Both the position numbers and the translations under genes were made by a program. The notes under the pieces were generated by a model. It saw only the letters and a program-made list of their open reading frames with translations, was not told the origin of the DNA and did not search any database. Positions 32,971 to 45,056 of a stretch of 64,000 nt of DNA are shown here, piece after piece. The stretch comes from Allacma fusca (lineage: Eukaryota; Arthropoda; Collembola; Symphypleona; Sminthuridae): NCBI GenBank assembly GCA_947179485.1, contig OX359245.1:37497067-37561066 (forward strand). The letters are read 5' to 3'. Position 1 is the stretch's first letter; each line of letters opens with the position of its first letter.

Positions 32971-33299
32971 CAATCCTTAAGGTATGAGGAAATTATTTGA
33001 ACACGTGCGTACATCTGTTGAGTAACAAACGCACTAGTAGCAGCTGGAGATGCAACAGGCATGAACAGCTGATCAACAGTTATAATCGGAAATAATCAAT
33101 AGACATTTAAATAAGTACATCAATACCATACTCCCAGGAGTCGTCGGGAGCGATCGGGATTGCCTCCACCTCCAACAAATTTTACTAAACATGCTCAGAA
33201 CGTGCAAAATACTCACACTCGGGAAGGCTCGGGATTGGTCGGCCGTACCCGGAAAAAATCAATAGAAAACGAAGGGCGATATATTAAATATCTACTACT
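32971..33299. repeat. Right terminal inverted repeat of Maverick
   Basis: Reverse complement of 15845-16170 with one obvious substitution. The outer end is CTACTACT, directly followed by the target duplicate CACTCA. Confidence 0.92.
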
Positions 33300-33305
33300 C
33301 ACTCA
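33300..33305. repeat. Right target-site duplication of Maverick (CACTCA)
   Basis: Matches CACCCA at 15839-15844 with one change. Beyond it, intron sequence of gene copy A resumes (compare the matching intron of copy C near 57380-57700). Confidence 0.75.
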
Positions 33306-34623
33306 TAGGAACTTTTAGTTCTCAAGCATATTCCACCTCTTTTGATAGTAATTCTCTTATGACGTCCATAAACTCACTCGAGTAAATTCAAAATACTTGA
33401 AGATTCCACACCCTCAATAACACTTTTTCCTCCTTGGATTCAAGTTTTCGTCAATGCCGTAGACTTTAATCTCAGTTGTTTCCGTGGACGTCATTTTTTA
33501 TTTTTACTAACAGGGAAGACGTTAATAATTCCGAAAGGAAATCCCCGGTTGAAATACATATCTTTAATTTAAAAAAAATCCCTTCTGACAAAAAAGGCTC
33601 TCATCCCAATTGAATTATCCCTGTTGGAAGCTTTTTGAGAGCTGTAACATTTGAGAATTTCAGGCTGTTTTGTCCACTGTTGCGTTGATAATGTTGGGAT
33701 TCAACCATAATGGAGAGATAATTATTATGCAACAAACCAGTTACTAATGTGCAATATGATATTTCCGAACGCGGATTTCCTGGGTTGACGCCGAGATTGT
33801 AGAAATTTATTAGACAATTTATTGAAGCCAATAAAGATCAATATAGTTTTTGATAATCACATATTTCGACAACAATATATGGATTACTATTTATGATAAC
33901 TTTAATGCCACTTATTTTGTTTTTCAGGTACACACTAAACATTTGTGATTTCGAATGGTAAGCAATGTAATGAGATTCTCAAGCTGAAAGAAGTAACGCT
34001 AAACGTTAACTTTTTTTATTGTTAATTTTTTGTAAAAAATATCGATTTCCCGGATTTAAGCAGGGATTGTAGGAATTTTTTATTGATTTTATCAAAGCGG
34101 ATTGAAATTAGAAATGTTATTTCCAATTTTCATGTTTGGCTGTAATTCCATTTCAACCAAATTATGTAGTATTACATCTTTCCCACGCGGTAGTTAGGGA
34201 AAGGTCACTAATGGCATCACTTTCAAAAACGCAAATATTTCACCCACCCACCCTAACGTCACTTGCCGTCACTTTCTGTTCGAGGCACCTACCCACCCTA
34301 GAAAGTGATGTCACAAAGGATCGCAAAATATCGTCTTTTGCTAAACAAAGTTTTACGGTGCCACCCAAATGATCACTGGTGATTATTTGCGATACCTGAT
34401 ATATTGTCTTGAACTCTTAAATTGGAGCAGAAAACATTCTAGGACTTTGATTACTTAATAATAATTCAAATAGGCGGGATTAAAATATTTTGATCCCGCC
34501 CGATGGGAATATCCAAGCAAGTTATAAGCTAAAATAAACAGTAAGTTAAACAGAAAAGTCCGTGACAACTCACATTATAGAATAAAATTTAAGGTTGTGA
34601 GGCAAATTTTTATTTGTTTTTAG

Positions 34624-35171
34624 GACTGCGCTGTCTTATTGGAACGAGTACTACAATGTTTCTGAAGACGAAACTGTAGTGGATGAAACCACTTCATCCT
34701 CGAATAATTTGATTGCAGCTCAAATGTCAAACCGTAAGGGCACAAGAATAGACGAATTCAAATCTTTTTTAACTGCACCCGTTGTGGATGCTCTAAAATA
34801 TGATAATGCGTTGCATTGGTGGAAGGTACTTTAATTTGAATGTTCATGTAAATAGGCTCACTGTAAACATACAGTTTGTGACATCTAAAAAATATTAGTA
34901 ACGTGATTTGGTTTACATCTAGGAACATGAATCGGAATATCCTAATGTATCTAAGATGGCTCGTGACTTCTTGTGCATTCCGGGTACCGGGATTCTGGTT
35001 GAGCGTGCATTTTCTTTCGGGTCCGACCTTCTTACGCCTAAGTGCATGGCTACACAAGGTGAAACAATTAGAAAAAGACTACTGTTGAAAGCCTGGTTAA
35101 GGACAGCGTCGAGAGAGTTCGAACAGCAAAAAATGAATTCAATTGCTGAGAAAATGTCAGGTGTTGTTTAA
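34624..35171 (+). pseudogene. hAT transposase 3' end, two exons
   Basis: Exon 1 (34624-34825) and exon 2 (34923-35171) join in phase 0 through an intron with GTACTT donor and ACATCTAG acceptor. The reading frame covers the hAT dimerisation region: VVDALKYDNALHWWK, then EYPNVSKMARDFLCIPGTG and VERAFSFGSDLLTPK. This is the last third of the protein. The catalytic part is absent, so it is a truncated copy. It is a different hAT lineage from the one at 7-10 kb. The downstream 35270-35480 stretch with repeated TTCGGG and GGTACCGTTCAGAAACACTA is probably the element's 3' end. Confidence 0.75.
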
Positions 35172-35269
35172 TCTATGTTGAATAAAAATAAGGAATAAAT
35201 GCGATTTCTTATTTTATTTTTATTGTGTTTTAGTTACGTTAAACTTAAATATTTTATGAACTGCTGTCG

Positions 35270-35490
35270 AAACCAGTTCAGGAATAGTTTTTAGTTTCGG
35301 GATCTGTCCGGGAACAGTTTTTAATTTCGGGATCGGTTCGGGAACCGTCTTTAGTTTCGGGTTCGGTTCCGGGAAGGCAAAAATGTCGCGGACTCGAACA
35401 TATCGGTTCCGGTTTTGGGAACAGAAATGAGATTTTTTTCGGTTCGGGAAAACGAGTCGGTTCGAGTCCATGTTTTGGTACCGTTCAGAA
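35270..35490. repeat. Degenerate TTCGGGA-type subterminal repeats
   Basis: Six or more copies of a motif near AGTTTCGGGATCGGTTCGGG in tandem, ending with GGTACCGTTCAGAAACACTA, a plausible hAT terminus. They lie downstream of the hAT exon pair at 34624-35171. Confidence 0.55.
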
Positions 35491-36502
35491 ACACTACACT
35501 GAATTTATGACCATTATTGTTTGCAATATATATTTAATTATTTAAAGCAAAAACGTGAAGGATTGACAGCTACAATAGATTATTTCCTTTATGTACGAAT
35601 TAGAATTAATTTCTACATGTGCAAAGATGTATTTTTGAAATCCTGGAGCTTTTATTAATTCTTATGTTTGAAAACTAACTTATTGCTGGTTAAAATTTTC
35701 TACCTGGAAAAGTCTTAATGCACTTGTACTAACTCCTATCTCTATTAATCTTGTTATAAATCTTGTCTCTCTTTAGCTTTCAAATATTTTGTTGGGAATG
35801 AAGACAATGGTTCTAATAATAATTTACTGACAAGTTATAATAATAACAATGCATATCATATAATTAAATGTTAATTAAATTTTGATTGTCATTTATTTTA
35901 TTTTTACAACAGTTCCAAGCAAAAGGTTCGGATATCACGTCACCCAATCTTCCGGGTTTGGCATCACGTAAGCAATTCAATGATTTTTGTAGACCTTGAC
36001 TATTTTATTCAGATCATTAGCTAAAATGTTCACAATCTCGGGTATTGACAGATCCAAAAAACAAGTGGAATTTTTCAAATAATTGTAATGATTTTTCGTC
36101 CACTGTTTTGTAAAAATGTTTTATTCCGTACAGTTTTTATTAAGTAGGCGCTTCAATACGAAATCCCCATATTTTCAAATCACTTAAAACGTTTTCCACT
36201 TGATAAAGATTTCATACTGATTTTGATTTGGTTACATCATTTGGAACTGCTGTAGTTTGATTAAGGCAAAGCATTTAAGTCGTTACAAGTTGAAGTATGA
36301 AGTTAAATAGTAAACCGAAATCCGAAACTTAACGATCTGGTTAATTTCAAATATTTTACAAATTTAATTAAAAATTGTAGAACAGAGACGTCGAAGAGCT
36401 GAATCTTTACCAGGGAGACGACACGCTTCCCGAGTGCCCTCTGGCAATGTAAATCAGCCAATCAGAAGATCAGCAGCTCCTCGGAATCTCCTTGGCCAAT
36501 AG

Positions 36503-37782
36503 GACAGGCACTTCAACCGTAATAGCAAACGTTAATTCCTAGCTTTATTCTTCCGTTTCTCAAAATTCGTTACAAATTATTGTATTTATTTATGTATGTA
36601 ATTATACACAGGAATTAATTAAAATCCTAGTCTCAATGCTCTACTGTAAGCATTGCAAATCAAAATTTGATTTAGCAAAATAAGCTTTGTAGTACGTGTA
36701 CCTTAAAATTGGTTTTTGGGATTAGATAAATGGTTGTATGTATTTTGAAATCAAAGAATTACGTTTGTTCAAACTTCAATTGAAAGAGGAATTCATGTTT
36801 TTGTTTATAAATTGTTCCAAATATTTGAAATAAAAATTATTGCCCCAGGCATTGTTCGTTATATTGCAAAACATGTTATCTGGGTTTGTTTAGTATACAA
36901 TTTTTAGTATTTTAAATTTTAAATGCATTAGTCAAACCTGGTAACAACTGAACCGTTGAATACATTGCACTACAGTTTTGAATTGCAACCGAATTATATT
37001 ATTTACATCCTTATTTGTCTCGATACCTAGTTTCGAATTTGAAATCAATCCGATCATTACATTATTGTGAATGTTTGAATAATATTACAAAACACATATT
37101 TGAATAATTTAAAGATCAAAAGGGTTGTTTAAATATTCAATTGTTAACTTTTGTCACATTTACTTTATGTTGACAGCAAAATCAACGAAACCCTGAAGTT
37201 ACTATTCCAAATAAGCAATTGAACGGTACTAATATGACTTAACTCCAAAAACGCATTCCGAACTAACGAATGGGTTATTTTCGTTCGGCGATTTATTCGA
37301 ATCGTTAAAAGCTCTGACGTATTCACAGAGCTTCCTTGCATTTTTTGGTCATTCATGAAGCCGTCTGTCCTTATTTATTACTAAATATTACTATTGTTTT
37401 TAAAGTAAAAAAATTTCTGAAGCTGTCAACCCTCAAGTCAATTAAAATTAAAGAGAATTATTTGGTCAGGTCATGAGCTGAAAAATCTATTTTAAGACAT
37501 TTCTAGCAATTTTGTAAATCACCATGTCTTTCTTTATCCATACACCCCTGCTACTCGTTAATGTATACAAAAATGACGCAGTCATCCCGCGTGTTCCAAT
37601 ATAATTTAAGGAACTGAGGATACATAGAAGGATGAAATAATTAACTTAATATTTCCGTGATTTTTCCTTTATTCAAATATATTATCCAAACTGTTTGAAT
37701 TTATTTGTATTCCTGATCGGGGCTCATATTGACTGTTCGATTTTACAACATTACCATAGGATGAAGCTGCAGCCACTACTGG
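36503..37782. other. 3' flank of copy A
   Basis: The first part (to about 36950) is similar to the 3' flanks of the stray exon at 41.1 kb (41190-41680) and of copy C (61560-62050), marking a duplicated unit. No gene was found in the rest. Confidence 0.5.
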
Positions 37783-38010
37783 TACAAAAAATTGCTACCC
37801 GTCCCCGTATCCGTATCCGAAGTGCGGGTATTAGAATATCTGGTACCTGTACTCGTACCCATACCCGAGTATTCGGGTACAAATGTTTCATACCCTTACC
37901 CGCAATGTAATCTGAAACCAAGTACCTGTACAAGTACCATTCTACTCGTAACCGAAAAGTACTCGGAAATTGCACCCAGTGTCGTATGCATACTCGTACC
38001 CGGGTACGTT
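37783..38010. repeat. Degenerate GTACCCGTACCC repeat
   Basis: Many near copies of TACCCG/GTACTCG-type hexamers on both strands. It is the same motif family as the uniform array at 39865 and the arms of the element at 52519. It is probably part of a decayed hAT-like non-autonomous element. Confidence 0.55.
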
Positions 38011-38125
38011 ATCCACACATTTTCAAATGCAGTAGTACATTACATGTGGGTAATAATGTATGATACCTGATGAGTGTAATTTTGACTAACTAGAGCCGTA
38101 TTTGATATTGCATACTTTCATTGGC

Positions 38126-38856
38126 GTCTGACTAAAACACTGAACAACTGAACCACTGAACAACTGAACATTACACTAAAACACGGAACAACTGAACAGC
38201 TGAACAACTGAACACTACACTAAAACACTGAACAGCTTAACAACAGAACCAGTAAACACTGAACCCCCTAAAACAATGACTAGAACTGACCTGCTGTGTG
38301 CTGACCTTCCCCAAAACCTTATATTTTAAATTTTAATAAATGTATAAATAAATAAAATAGTATTAATATCATAAAGGTATTTATTTAAACCTGTTTTTTC
38401 ACATGGCTAACTGAAATCAAAAGCTAAATCAAAGAATAAACCGAACATTTCCCAGAACTAGTTTGCAATCAATGCAATATGCGTCTTTGATATCTCTATT
38501 TCAAAACCATAAAATGTTGCTGGTATTTATTGGCTGTAATGAAAAATTTCTAATGTTTCATGTTTTTTTTTTAAATAAAAATGGGAAAGTCTATACTTTA
38601 GATGCTTGTATGAGCTAGCTAATGAAAAATAATGTGTAACCCTATATGTACATACATTGTATGTAGCCACTGGAAATATAACTATAAGTAGGTCAGCACA
38701 AGTCAATGTTTCTGGGGAGGTCAGCAGGTCAGTTCTAGTCAGTGTTTTAGGGGGGTTCAGTAGTTCAGTGTTTTAATGTAAAATGCAGTTGTTCAGTGTT
38801 TTAGTGTAATGTTCAGTTGTTCAGTGGTTCAGTTGTTCACTGTTTTAGTCAGACCC
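38126..38856. mobile_element. Foldback-type element with long inverted arms
   Basis: The left arm (38126-38290) is built from short subrepeats such as ACTGAACAACTGAAC. The right arm (38690-38856) is their reverse complement (GTTCAGTTGTTCAGTG). The outer ends are GTCTGACTAAAACAC and GTGTTTTAGTCAGAC-like (the right arm reads ACTGTTTTAGTCAGAC). Flanks CTTTCATTGGC (38115-38125) and CTTTCATTGAC (38857-38867) form a probable 11-bp or shorter duplication with one mismatch. The core has no gene. Confidence 0.75.
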
Positions 38857-39864
38857 CTTTCATTGACAAGGAGAAAAAATTAGAAGAATTTTCAAAAAGA
38901 AATAAAATTAACTTGCATATCTGCAGATCCATCGAAACATCACCCACAGAAGTGTACTAAAAATAAAAACTACCGTGGTCTAGGTGAAGATCTTTACAGC
39001 AAATTGAATTACTACATAGTATTACATCTTTTAGTACGCCACGCATGCACGTACGACACACATGTATTTACAAGTTGTAGAACTATTCACTCAGCATAGA
39101 AGGAGTAGAGGTTAAATAAATATTGCATTTCCCAGGGTTTAATTTTTTGGCACTTCAAAAGTAAAATACCCCATAGATAAATATCCCTATAAATGTACAA
39201 TTTCACGGCCTTTCAGCTAGCTACAAAACAGGTCCCTAGGCTAATAACCGTAGAAATGTTAAGACAGATGAGGAAATCAAAAACTTTTCAAAATTAAATT
39301 ATTTCAATAAATTTTGTAAAGCCTAAAGCAGCAAACCTGTAAGCAAAATAGTAAAGCAAAGTTTTGCTTTGCTTTCTTTACCGCTGTATTTGCGAGTAAG
39401 GAATAGTTTTGAAAAATCTGGAGGAAAATGCAAAAAAGTAGGGAAGCCAAACATCTTTCCCCTTTTATTGTTTTTAGCCTGATGTGCGGAGCGTTTTATG
39501 GCACGTAGTGCATAAGTACACGCATACAATATTTTTGTACATAGACATATAACTGATTAGCAGCTTCATCAAAATTTTACTATATTTTAAGTATGTTCAA
39601 AAACACTAAAAAACTGACAGAAGTTTCCAACGTACGGTCATGCTAGTATGCACTTCACCAAAATGTCTGAATTCTCATCGTATCTACATAAATACTCGGG
39701 TACAATGGTTGCGGGTACGAGTCGACGACCCTGTTGTACCCGTACCAGGCGGGTATATACCCATTTTCAAATCCTTGTACCCATACCCGAAATTTTGAGC
39801 CGACTAAAGGGTACCCGGGTAGTAGACGAAATTTTTAGGGTACACTAAATCAGTACCAGGGTAG

Positions 39865-40547
39865 TACCCACACCCGTACCCACACCCGTACCCACACCCG
39901 TACCCACACCCGTACCCACACCCGTACCCACACCCGTACCCACACCCGTACCCACACCCGTACCCACACCCGTACCCACACCCGTACCCACACCCGTACC
40001 CACACCCGTACCCACACCCGTACCCACACCCGTACCCACACCCGTACCCACACCCGTACCCACACCCGTACCCACACCCGTACCCACACCCGTACCCACA
40101 CCCGTACCCACACCCGTACCCACACCCGTACCCACACCCGTACCCACACCCGTACCCACACCCGTACCCACACCCGTACCCACACCCGTACCCACACCCG
40201 TACCCACACCCGTACCCACACCCGTACCCACACCCGTACCCACACCCGTACCCACACCCGTACCCACACCCGTACCCACACCCGTACCCACACCCGTACC
40301 CACACCCGTACCCACACCCGTACCCACACCCGTACCCACACCCGTACCCACACCCGTACCCACACCCGTACCCACACCCGTACCCACACCCGTACCCACA
40401 CCCGTACCCACACCCGTACCCACACCCGTACCCACACCCGTACCCACACCCGTACCCACACCCGTACCCACACCCGTACCCACACCCGTACCCACACCCG
40501 TACCCACACCCGTACCCACACCCGTACCCACACCCGTACCCACACCC
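39865..40547. repeat. Uniform 12-bp tandem array, about 57 copies
   Basis: TACCCACACCCG repeated without any visible variant over 683 bases. The flanking 39690-39860 holds imperfect relatives of the motif (TACCCGTACC, GGGTACCCGGGTAG). The uniformity points to very recent expansion. Open frames on the minus strand (VWVR or GTGV repeats) are by-products. Confidence 0.97.
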
Positions 40548-41066
40548 AGTAAACTATTTATTTATGTTTTCGTATAATTTTATTTATTCCCGTTATTTGA
40601 CATGTAATTATGAGTACTTCAATGGAAACTGTCTTCACTTTGAATCACGTCGGAACAAAAAATTTTTTGTTCTTTGGAAATACTGCATTTTAAAAAGTGT
40701 AGAAATTAATGGACTATGAGTGAATCCATGAAGTTGGTTTCTTCTAATGCTGTAGTTTGCTTTTTCATCCAAAATTAAATCTAACAAATTTTATTATATA
40801 TTTTTCAAATTCATGTACCATTCAAATTCCGAGCGTTTTAATTCTTTAAATGGTACTACAATCACATCCACCCAAGTTTATTAGAAAAGGATTTCATACA
40901 AGTTTTGAATTGATTGCACCATTTGGAACTTCTATACTTTAAATAAGGCAATGTAATTAATTCGTTTCTGGTTGAAGGATGGAGTTAAATAGTAAAACAA
41001 AAAATCAGAATTTATCCATCTAGTTCATTTTAAATGTTTTTAAAAGTATGCAACTTAAATTTATAG

Positions 41067-41199
41067 GACGGAGACGTCGACGAACGGAATCACTCCCAGG
41101 GAGGACTTCCCGAGCGCCCTCTGGCACTAGGAACGTCAGCCAATTAGAAGATCATCAGCTCCTCGGAATCTCCACGGAATGGTCAATACGACAGGCATT
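41067..41199 (+). pseudogene. Stray terminal exon of the micro-exon family
   Basis: After AATTTATAG it begins GACGGAGACGTCGACGAACG, close to the Arg-rich last exons at 36381 and 61432. A small deletion shifts the frame after the GRTSRAPSG part, so the usual TAG is bypassed. Only the preceding intron end (from about 40560) and the 3' flank are present; no upstream exon belongs to it. It is a relic of a further gene copy. Confidence 0.6.
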
Positions 41200-42435
41200 T
41201 CAACCGAAAACCCAAACTTTAATTCCCAGCTTTATTCCTCAAAATTCTTTACAAATTATTGTATTTGGTTCTGTATGTAATTGTACACAGGAATTAATTA
41301 AAATGCTAGTCTCAATGGTCTACTATAATGTATAAGCAGCGCACATACAAGTTTGATGTAACTATAATTTTGTCTGTATAACTTGTATCTTAGAATAAAG
41401 TTTTGAGATTAGTTTCAAATAAATTGTTGTGTGTTTTGAAGTCAAAGAATTATTTTTGTACTAATTTAATTTGAAAAAGGAATTGACGTTATTGTCTATA
41501 CTTTGACTAATTAATTGAAATAAAAATCATGGCTCTACACGTTATACGTTATATTACAAAATGAACCTTTGTGATTTCTCCAGTACTCTGAAACAAGTTA
41601 AGTTGTAGCAGCATTAGTTAATACTGGGTACAACTGAACGGTTGAATACATTATACAACAATTGTAAATTGCAAGCAAATTATCCGAGTTACCCTGTCCT
41701 TATTTGTCCCGATACCTGGGGGTTGCTGTCACTTATAAGGTGTGTAAACAATAATATGCATTATGAGCTTCTGGAAACATGAGATGGAGATTTTTAATTA
41801 AATGCATCTCCAATGTTTTTTCCTTGATCTCGTTTGAATATTCATAACAGCTTCAACGTGTGTAAATTATAAACTCTGCTGCACTATAGCGTTCTGAATT
41901 GTGAGGGAGAAAGTAAAACTGAGACAATGAAGAAAGCTTCCAAGTTTTCATATTACTGTGGTTATATTTTTGTTTAGGAATTCCAATTCCACAAGTCCCT
42001 CTTCAAAATATAGGTAACGGTACACTGTAGCCATTGCAAAACTTACATACATGCGTATCTGTGGTGCATGCATGCTGCGGTTTGGGAGAATCTTCATTTA
42101 ATAAATAAATAATTAATTGAGCAATTTTACAAATTAAAAGTACCTGTTTCAAGTTAACCAATGACCATATAACCCTTTATTATTTAATACTCCTTTCAAA
42201 TAATTTTCCTGTTTCAAACATACTTGCATTCCCGTAGTACATTTATAAATACAGCCAGATTTTGCTATGCAAGTATTGGTAAACTATAGATTATACAATT
42301 TACACGAGCTGAGTCAAGAATTGAACAATCATTTACATTTATTGAAGCTTCCGAGTTCAACCAGCACGCACTGACCTGTTTCTTTTCGGGACAAATGATG
42401 TTAATTTTCTGGAGTAAAAATGTGCTGGAAATGGG
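41200..42435. other. Unit 3' flank and intergenic
   Basis: Similar to 61560-62640 and partly to 48060-48250 (for example TGCATGGTGTGGTTTGGGAG-like sequence near 42070, 48166 and 62440). These are duplicated flanks of the gene family. No gene was found. Confidence 0.5.
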
Positions 42436-43130
42436 CTTCTGGATTTGAATTACGTTTGAGTATTGCAGTAAAACCTGTCTATAGTGATCGTCACAGCATG
42501 CATTGTTATTACTGCTATAATGTGTATCTGCTTTAAAGAGACGTACCATTTAAACTGTAAATACACTAAAATAATACACCCATTTAGTAGTACTCTTATT
42601 GTATTACTGTTGACATTTAGAAAATTCTGTCACTCCAAGGTTTTCCTCTGTAATATTTGTATACTCTCATTTGGTTTAAATCTTAATGTTATCAAGTAGA
42701 GTCATTGGGTTCAAACAGTATATGCATGGTACAGAAACTCTTAGAACGTATATTCCTTTTCAAAATTTGATTCTTGCTTGAAATTTGCTTCTGGATTTGA
42801 ATTACGTTTGAGTATTGCAGTCAAACCTGTCTGTAGTGATCGTCACAGCATGCATTATAATTATTATTACTGCTGTAATGTGCCTCTGCTTTAAAGAGAC
42901 GTCGACCCATTCAAACTGTACGCTAAAATAATACACCCATTTAGTACTCCTTTTGCATTACTGTTGACATTTAGAAGATTCTGTCACTCCAAGGTTTTCC
43001 TTTGTAGTAATTATTTTTATACTCTCATTTGGTTTAAATCTTATCAAGTAGAGTCATTGGGTTCAAACAGTATATGCATCGTACAGAAACTCCTAGAACG
43101 TATATTCCTTTTCAAAATGAATACCAGCAC
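42436..43130. repeat. Local tandem duplication upstream of copy B
   Basis: 42436-42786 and 42787-43130 are about 90 percent similar by eye. Both start GCTTCTGGATTTGAATTACG, carry GTGATCGTCACAGCATGCAT and TTTAAAGAGACGT, and end near AGAACGTATATTCCTTTTCA. The same block occurs once upstream of copy C (about 52120-52410), so it may contain promoter sequence of the family. Confidence 0.75.
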
Positions 43131-44574
43131 AGGAGCTATAACTGAGGAAAATTCCAATGCACTTTGACATTCCTTGCCGTTTTGAATAAAACTTTACAGA
43201 CGTGTTCCCGTCCTCTAACCCACAAGTGCAGGAAACCCTGATCTATGCAGTATATGAGTATACTTAATTATTATAAAGGCTTCAGGTCAGGCTTTATCAA
43301 GTCAATTTGGTTCTCAATAGGTCCGAGATTCAATTCTCCCAAGCTACGAGCTGCAAATCTTCCTCTCATAGCAAGGCCGAAGAGTTCTCAGTTTTATTTC
43401 TGAAGCCTGTGGATCCAGTAATTCAGCTCCAGTTAGGATTTCGAATTCGACTGGAGTAGTTCAATAAAAATTGTAGCTACAGTTAGGTTTAATTTTGAAT
43501 CAAGATTATAGAATAGGAAAGGTATCTTTGCTGTTCTTATTTTCAGAATTAAATTGTCAGTAGTAATCGGTTAGAATGAAACTCAGTAGCTTTGTTTTGG
43601 CCTGCTTGGCTCTAATTGTGAACGTAACATCTGGAGAATTGATTCCGGGAAGAATTCAAGCGCCTCGTGTCAAGCGAGAGAGCTTCAATAATGCTCAAAG
43701 TCCCTTCACCTGGCAGAATACAGGAATCCAAATGGACAGACTTCAGAAAGGTAGCTATTTTACAATGGCATGATAATTTAAATCGGGTTCCAAATGATTT
43801 TTAATTTGCAAGTATTTTTTGTGTTAGTACAGAAAGTTTTGACCCATCTCAGAAACAAGATTTGGTTAGTGTTCCTATAGCTTTAATTTTCGAGACTCAA
43901 TTTATAAACAGAACTTAAAGGTATTTACTGGGAATGCTTGAGCTACGTCAATGTTAATTAATGACTGCGCTTATACATACATACAAATGTACGTCTTGCA
44001 GAAATGCGTGCTTTTCCCAGTTGCGGATTGTCATTTAACAGGTAGCAAAATAAATCTGGTTAGGAATGGTAATGAATTTAAGGATAGTCTCTCTCATGTC
44101 TCACTGTGCCCCAAATGCATTAGCTATAGTGACTAGGAAATTAAGTCTGGTGCTCTTTTGTTGTATGACTTAAATTATTGCCAGGTTTGAAATTAGTTTT
44201 GTCCTTTTTTTTGTGTCTAGGCCGATATGTTCGCCAGGCCGGATTCGACCGTAAGTTTGCTTTTTTGACCACTCCTTGTTATTCATTTCTTTTGTATTAT
44301 CATGAGATGATTTCATGTCAGTCCAGTCAGACCTGGATAACCGAAAAATAAGGTTTCCGTTAGTTCGTTATACGTTATTGTCATTTTTTTTCCGTTTTCG
44401 TTTTTGTTTTCGTTATTTTAAAATACCGTTATCGGTTAAAACGGTTTAAAATCAAAATAAATTCGGTTAAACGGTTAATAACGGTATTTAACAAATTTAT
44501 TTGTATATTTTTAAATTTATATTTGATTAGACTAATAACAAAAGTATTATTCAAACATTTCAAAACCACGGATC

Positions 44575-45056
44575 CAATACCATTCAAAATCCGTTTGTTC
44601 GAAGGAACAAAACGGCGTTCATTACCTCGTCCTTCATACTGCTTCGTCTTTCAGATAGTACAAATGCTAAGGCTGAAAACAGGCGTTCAACACTGACTTG
44701 AGTCGCAGGAAGGCAAATAATTACTCTAGCTATATATCTCAACGAAGTTGGACCATTACTGGCCCACCATTCGAACAGATCTAACTTTACGCCTTTTTTT
44801 TTTCACGCGGAATTTTCTCGTATAAGGCTAAACCTTCCAACAATGCTGTTCTGCTTTAAACAGAAGCCGTAAATGCAGATTCTTTGTTCTTGTCTTTATT
44901 CCTCAGAAATACTTCGAACGTGTCCTCCTCGTCATCAGAAACATTAGCTTTAGGCTGCTCGACAACTTGCTCTTCAATTTCAATAAGCTTTTCTAACCGT
45001 TTGGAAACTGAAAGGATAGCTTCATGGGCCGTTATGGTTTGGTTTTCTGAAGTCAA
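44575..45056 (-). pseudogene. hAT transposase C-terminal remnant
   Basis: Minus-strand frames read VSKRLEKLIEIEEQVVEQ and DDEEDTFEVFLRNKDKNKE (45056-44856). After a frame change they continue with the dimerisation region: DLFEWWASNGPTSLRYIARV, then VERLFSALAFVLSERRSS. These motifs are typical of the hAT C terminus. The N-terminal and catalytic parts are absent. Confidence 0.75.

Larger units (their letters stand above)
15845..33299. mobile_element. Maverick/Polinton (adintovirus-like) element, 17.5 kb
   Basis: Both ends carry an inverted repeat of about 325 bp beginning AGTAGTAG, with a 6-bp target duplication. The gene set is integrase, penton-like, core-like, capsid, protease and packaging ATPase, then polymerase B in the left two thirds. 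A Pif1-type helicase, unrecognised spliced genes and a membrane protein fill the right third. This order and the combination of retrovirus-type integrase, PolB, adenain and FtsK/HerA-type ATPase define the Maverick/adintovirus group. It lies in an intron of micro-exon gene copy A. Several genes are interrupted, so the copy is probably not autonomous. Confidence 0.93.
11846..36502 (+). pseudogene. Micro-exon secreted-protein gene, copy A (decayed, split by insertions)
   Basis: Homology to copies B and C starts inside intron 1 (about 11846), so the signal-peptide exon is missing. Candidate exons are 12381-12416 (reads RYVRQVVFPEP), 15136-15162, 15650-15679, 33928-33957, 35913-35967 and the terminal 36381-36502. 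The first three are flanked by good acceptors and GTAAG donors and keep phase 1. Exon 33928 has an in-frame TAA, and exon 35913 has 55 nt and breaks the phase. The terminal exon is open and Arg-rich (QRRRRAESLPGRR near its start) and stops at TAG 36500-36502. Intron insertions are a Penelope-like element (12495-14324), a Maverick (15845-33299) and a hAT fragment (34624-35171). It is probably a dead copy. Confidence 0.65.

Noticed and set aside
39845..40545. Two long minus-strand frames of VWVR or GTGV repeats
   Set aside because: They are translations of the perfect 12-bp array; any array whose unit length is divisible by three and lacks stops stays open. No gene signals.
37760..40556. One large hAT element spanning the GTACCC repeats and the 12-mer array
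   Set aside because: TACTGG occurs at both sides, but no 8-bp duplication flanks it and the foldback element lies between.
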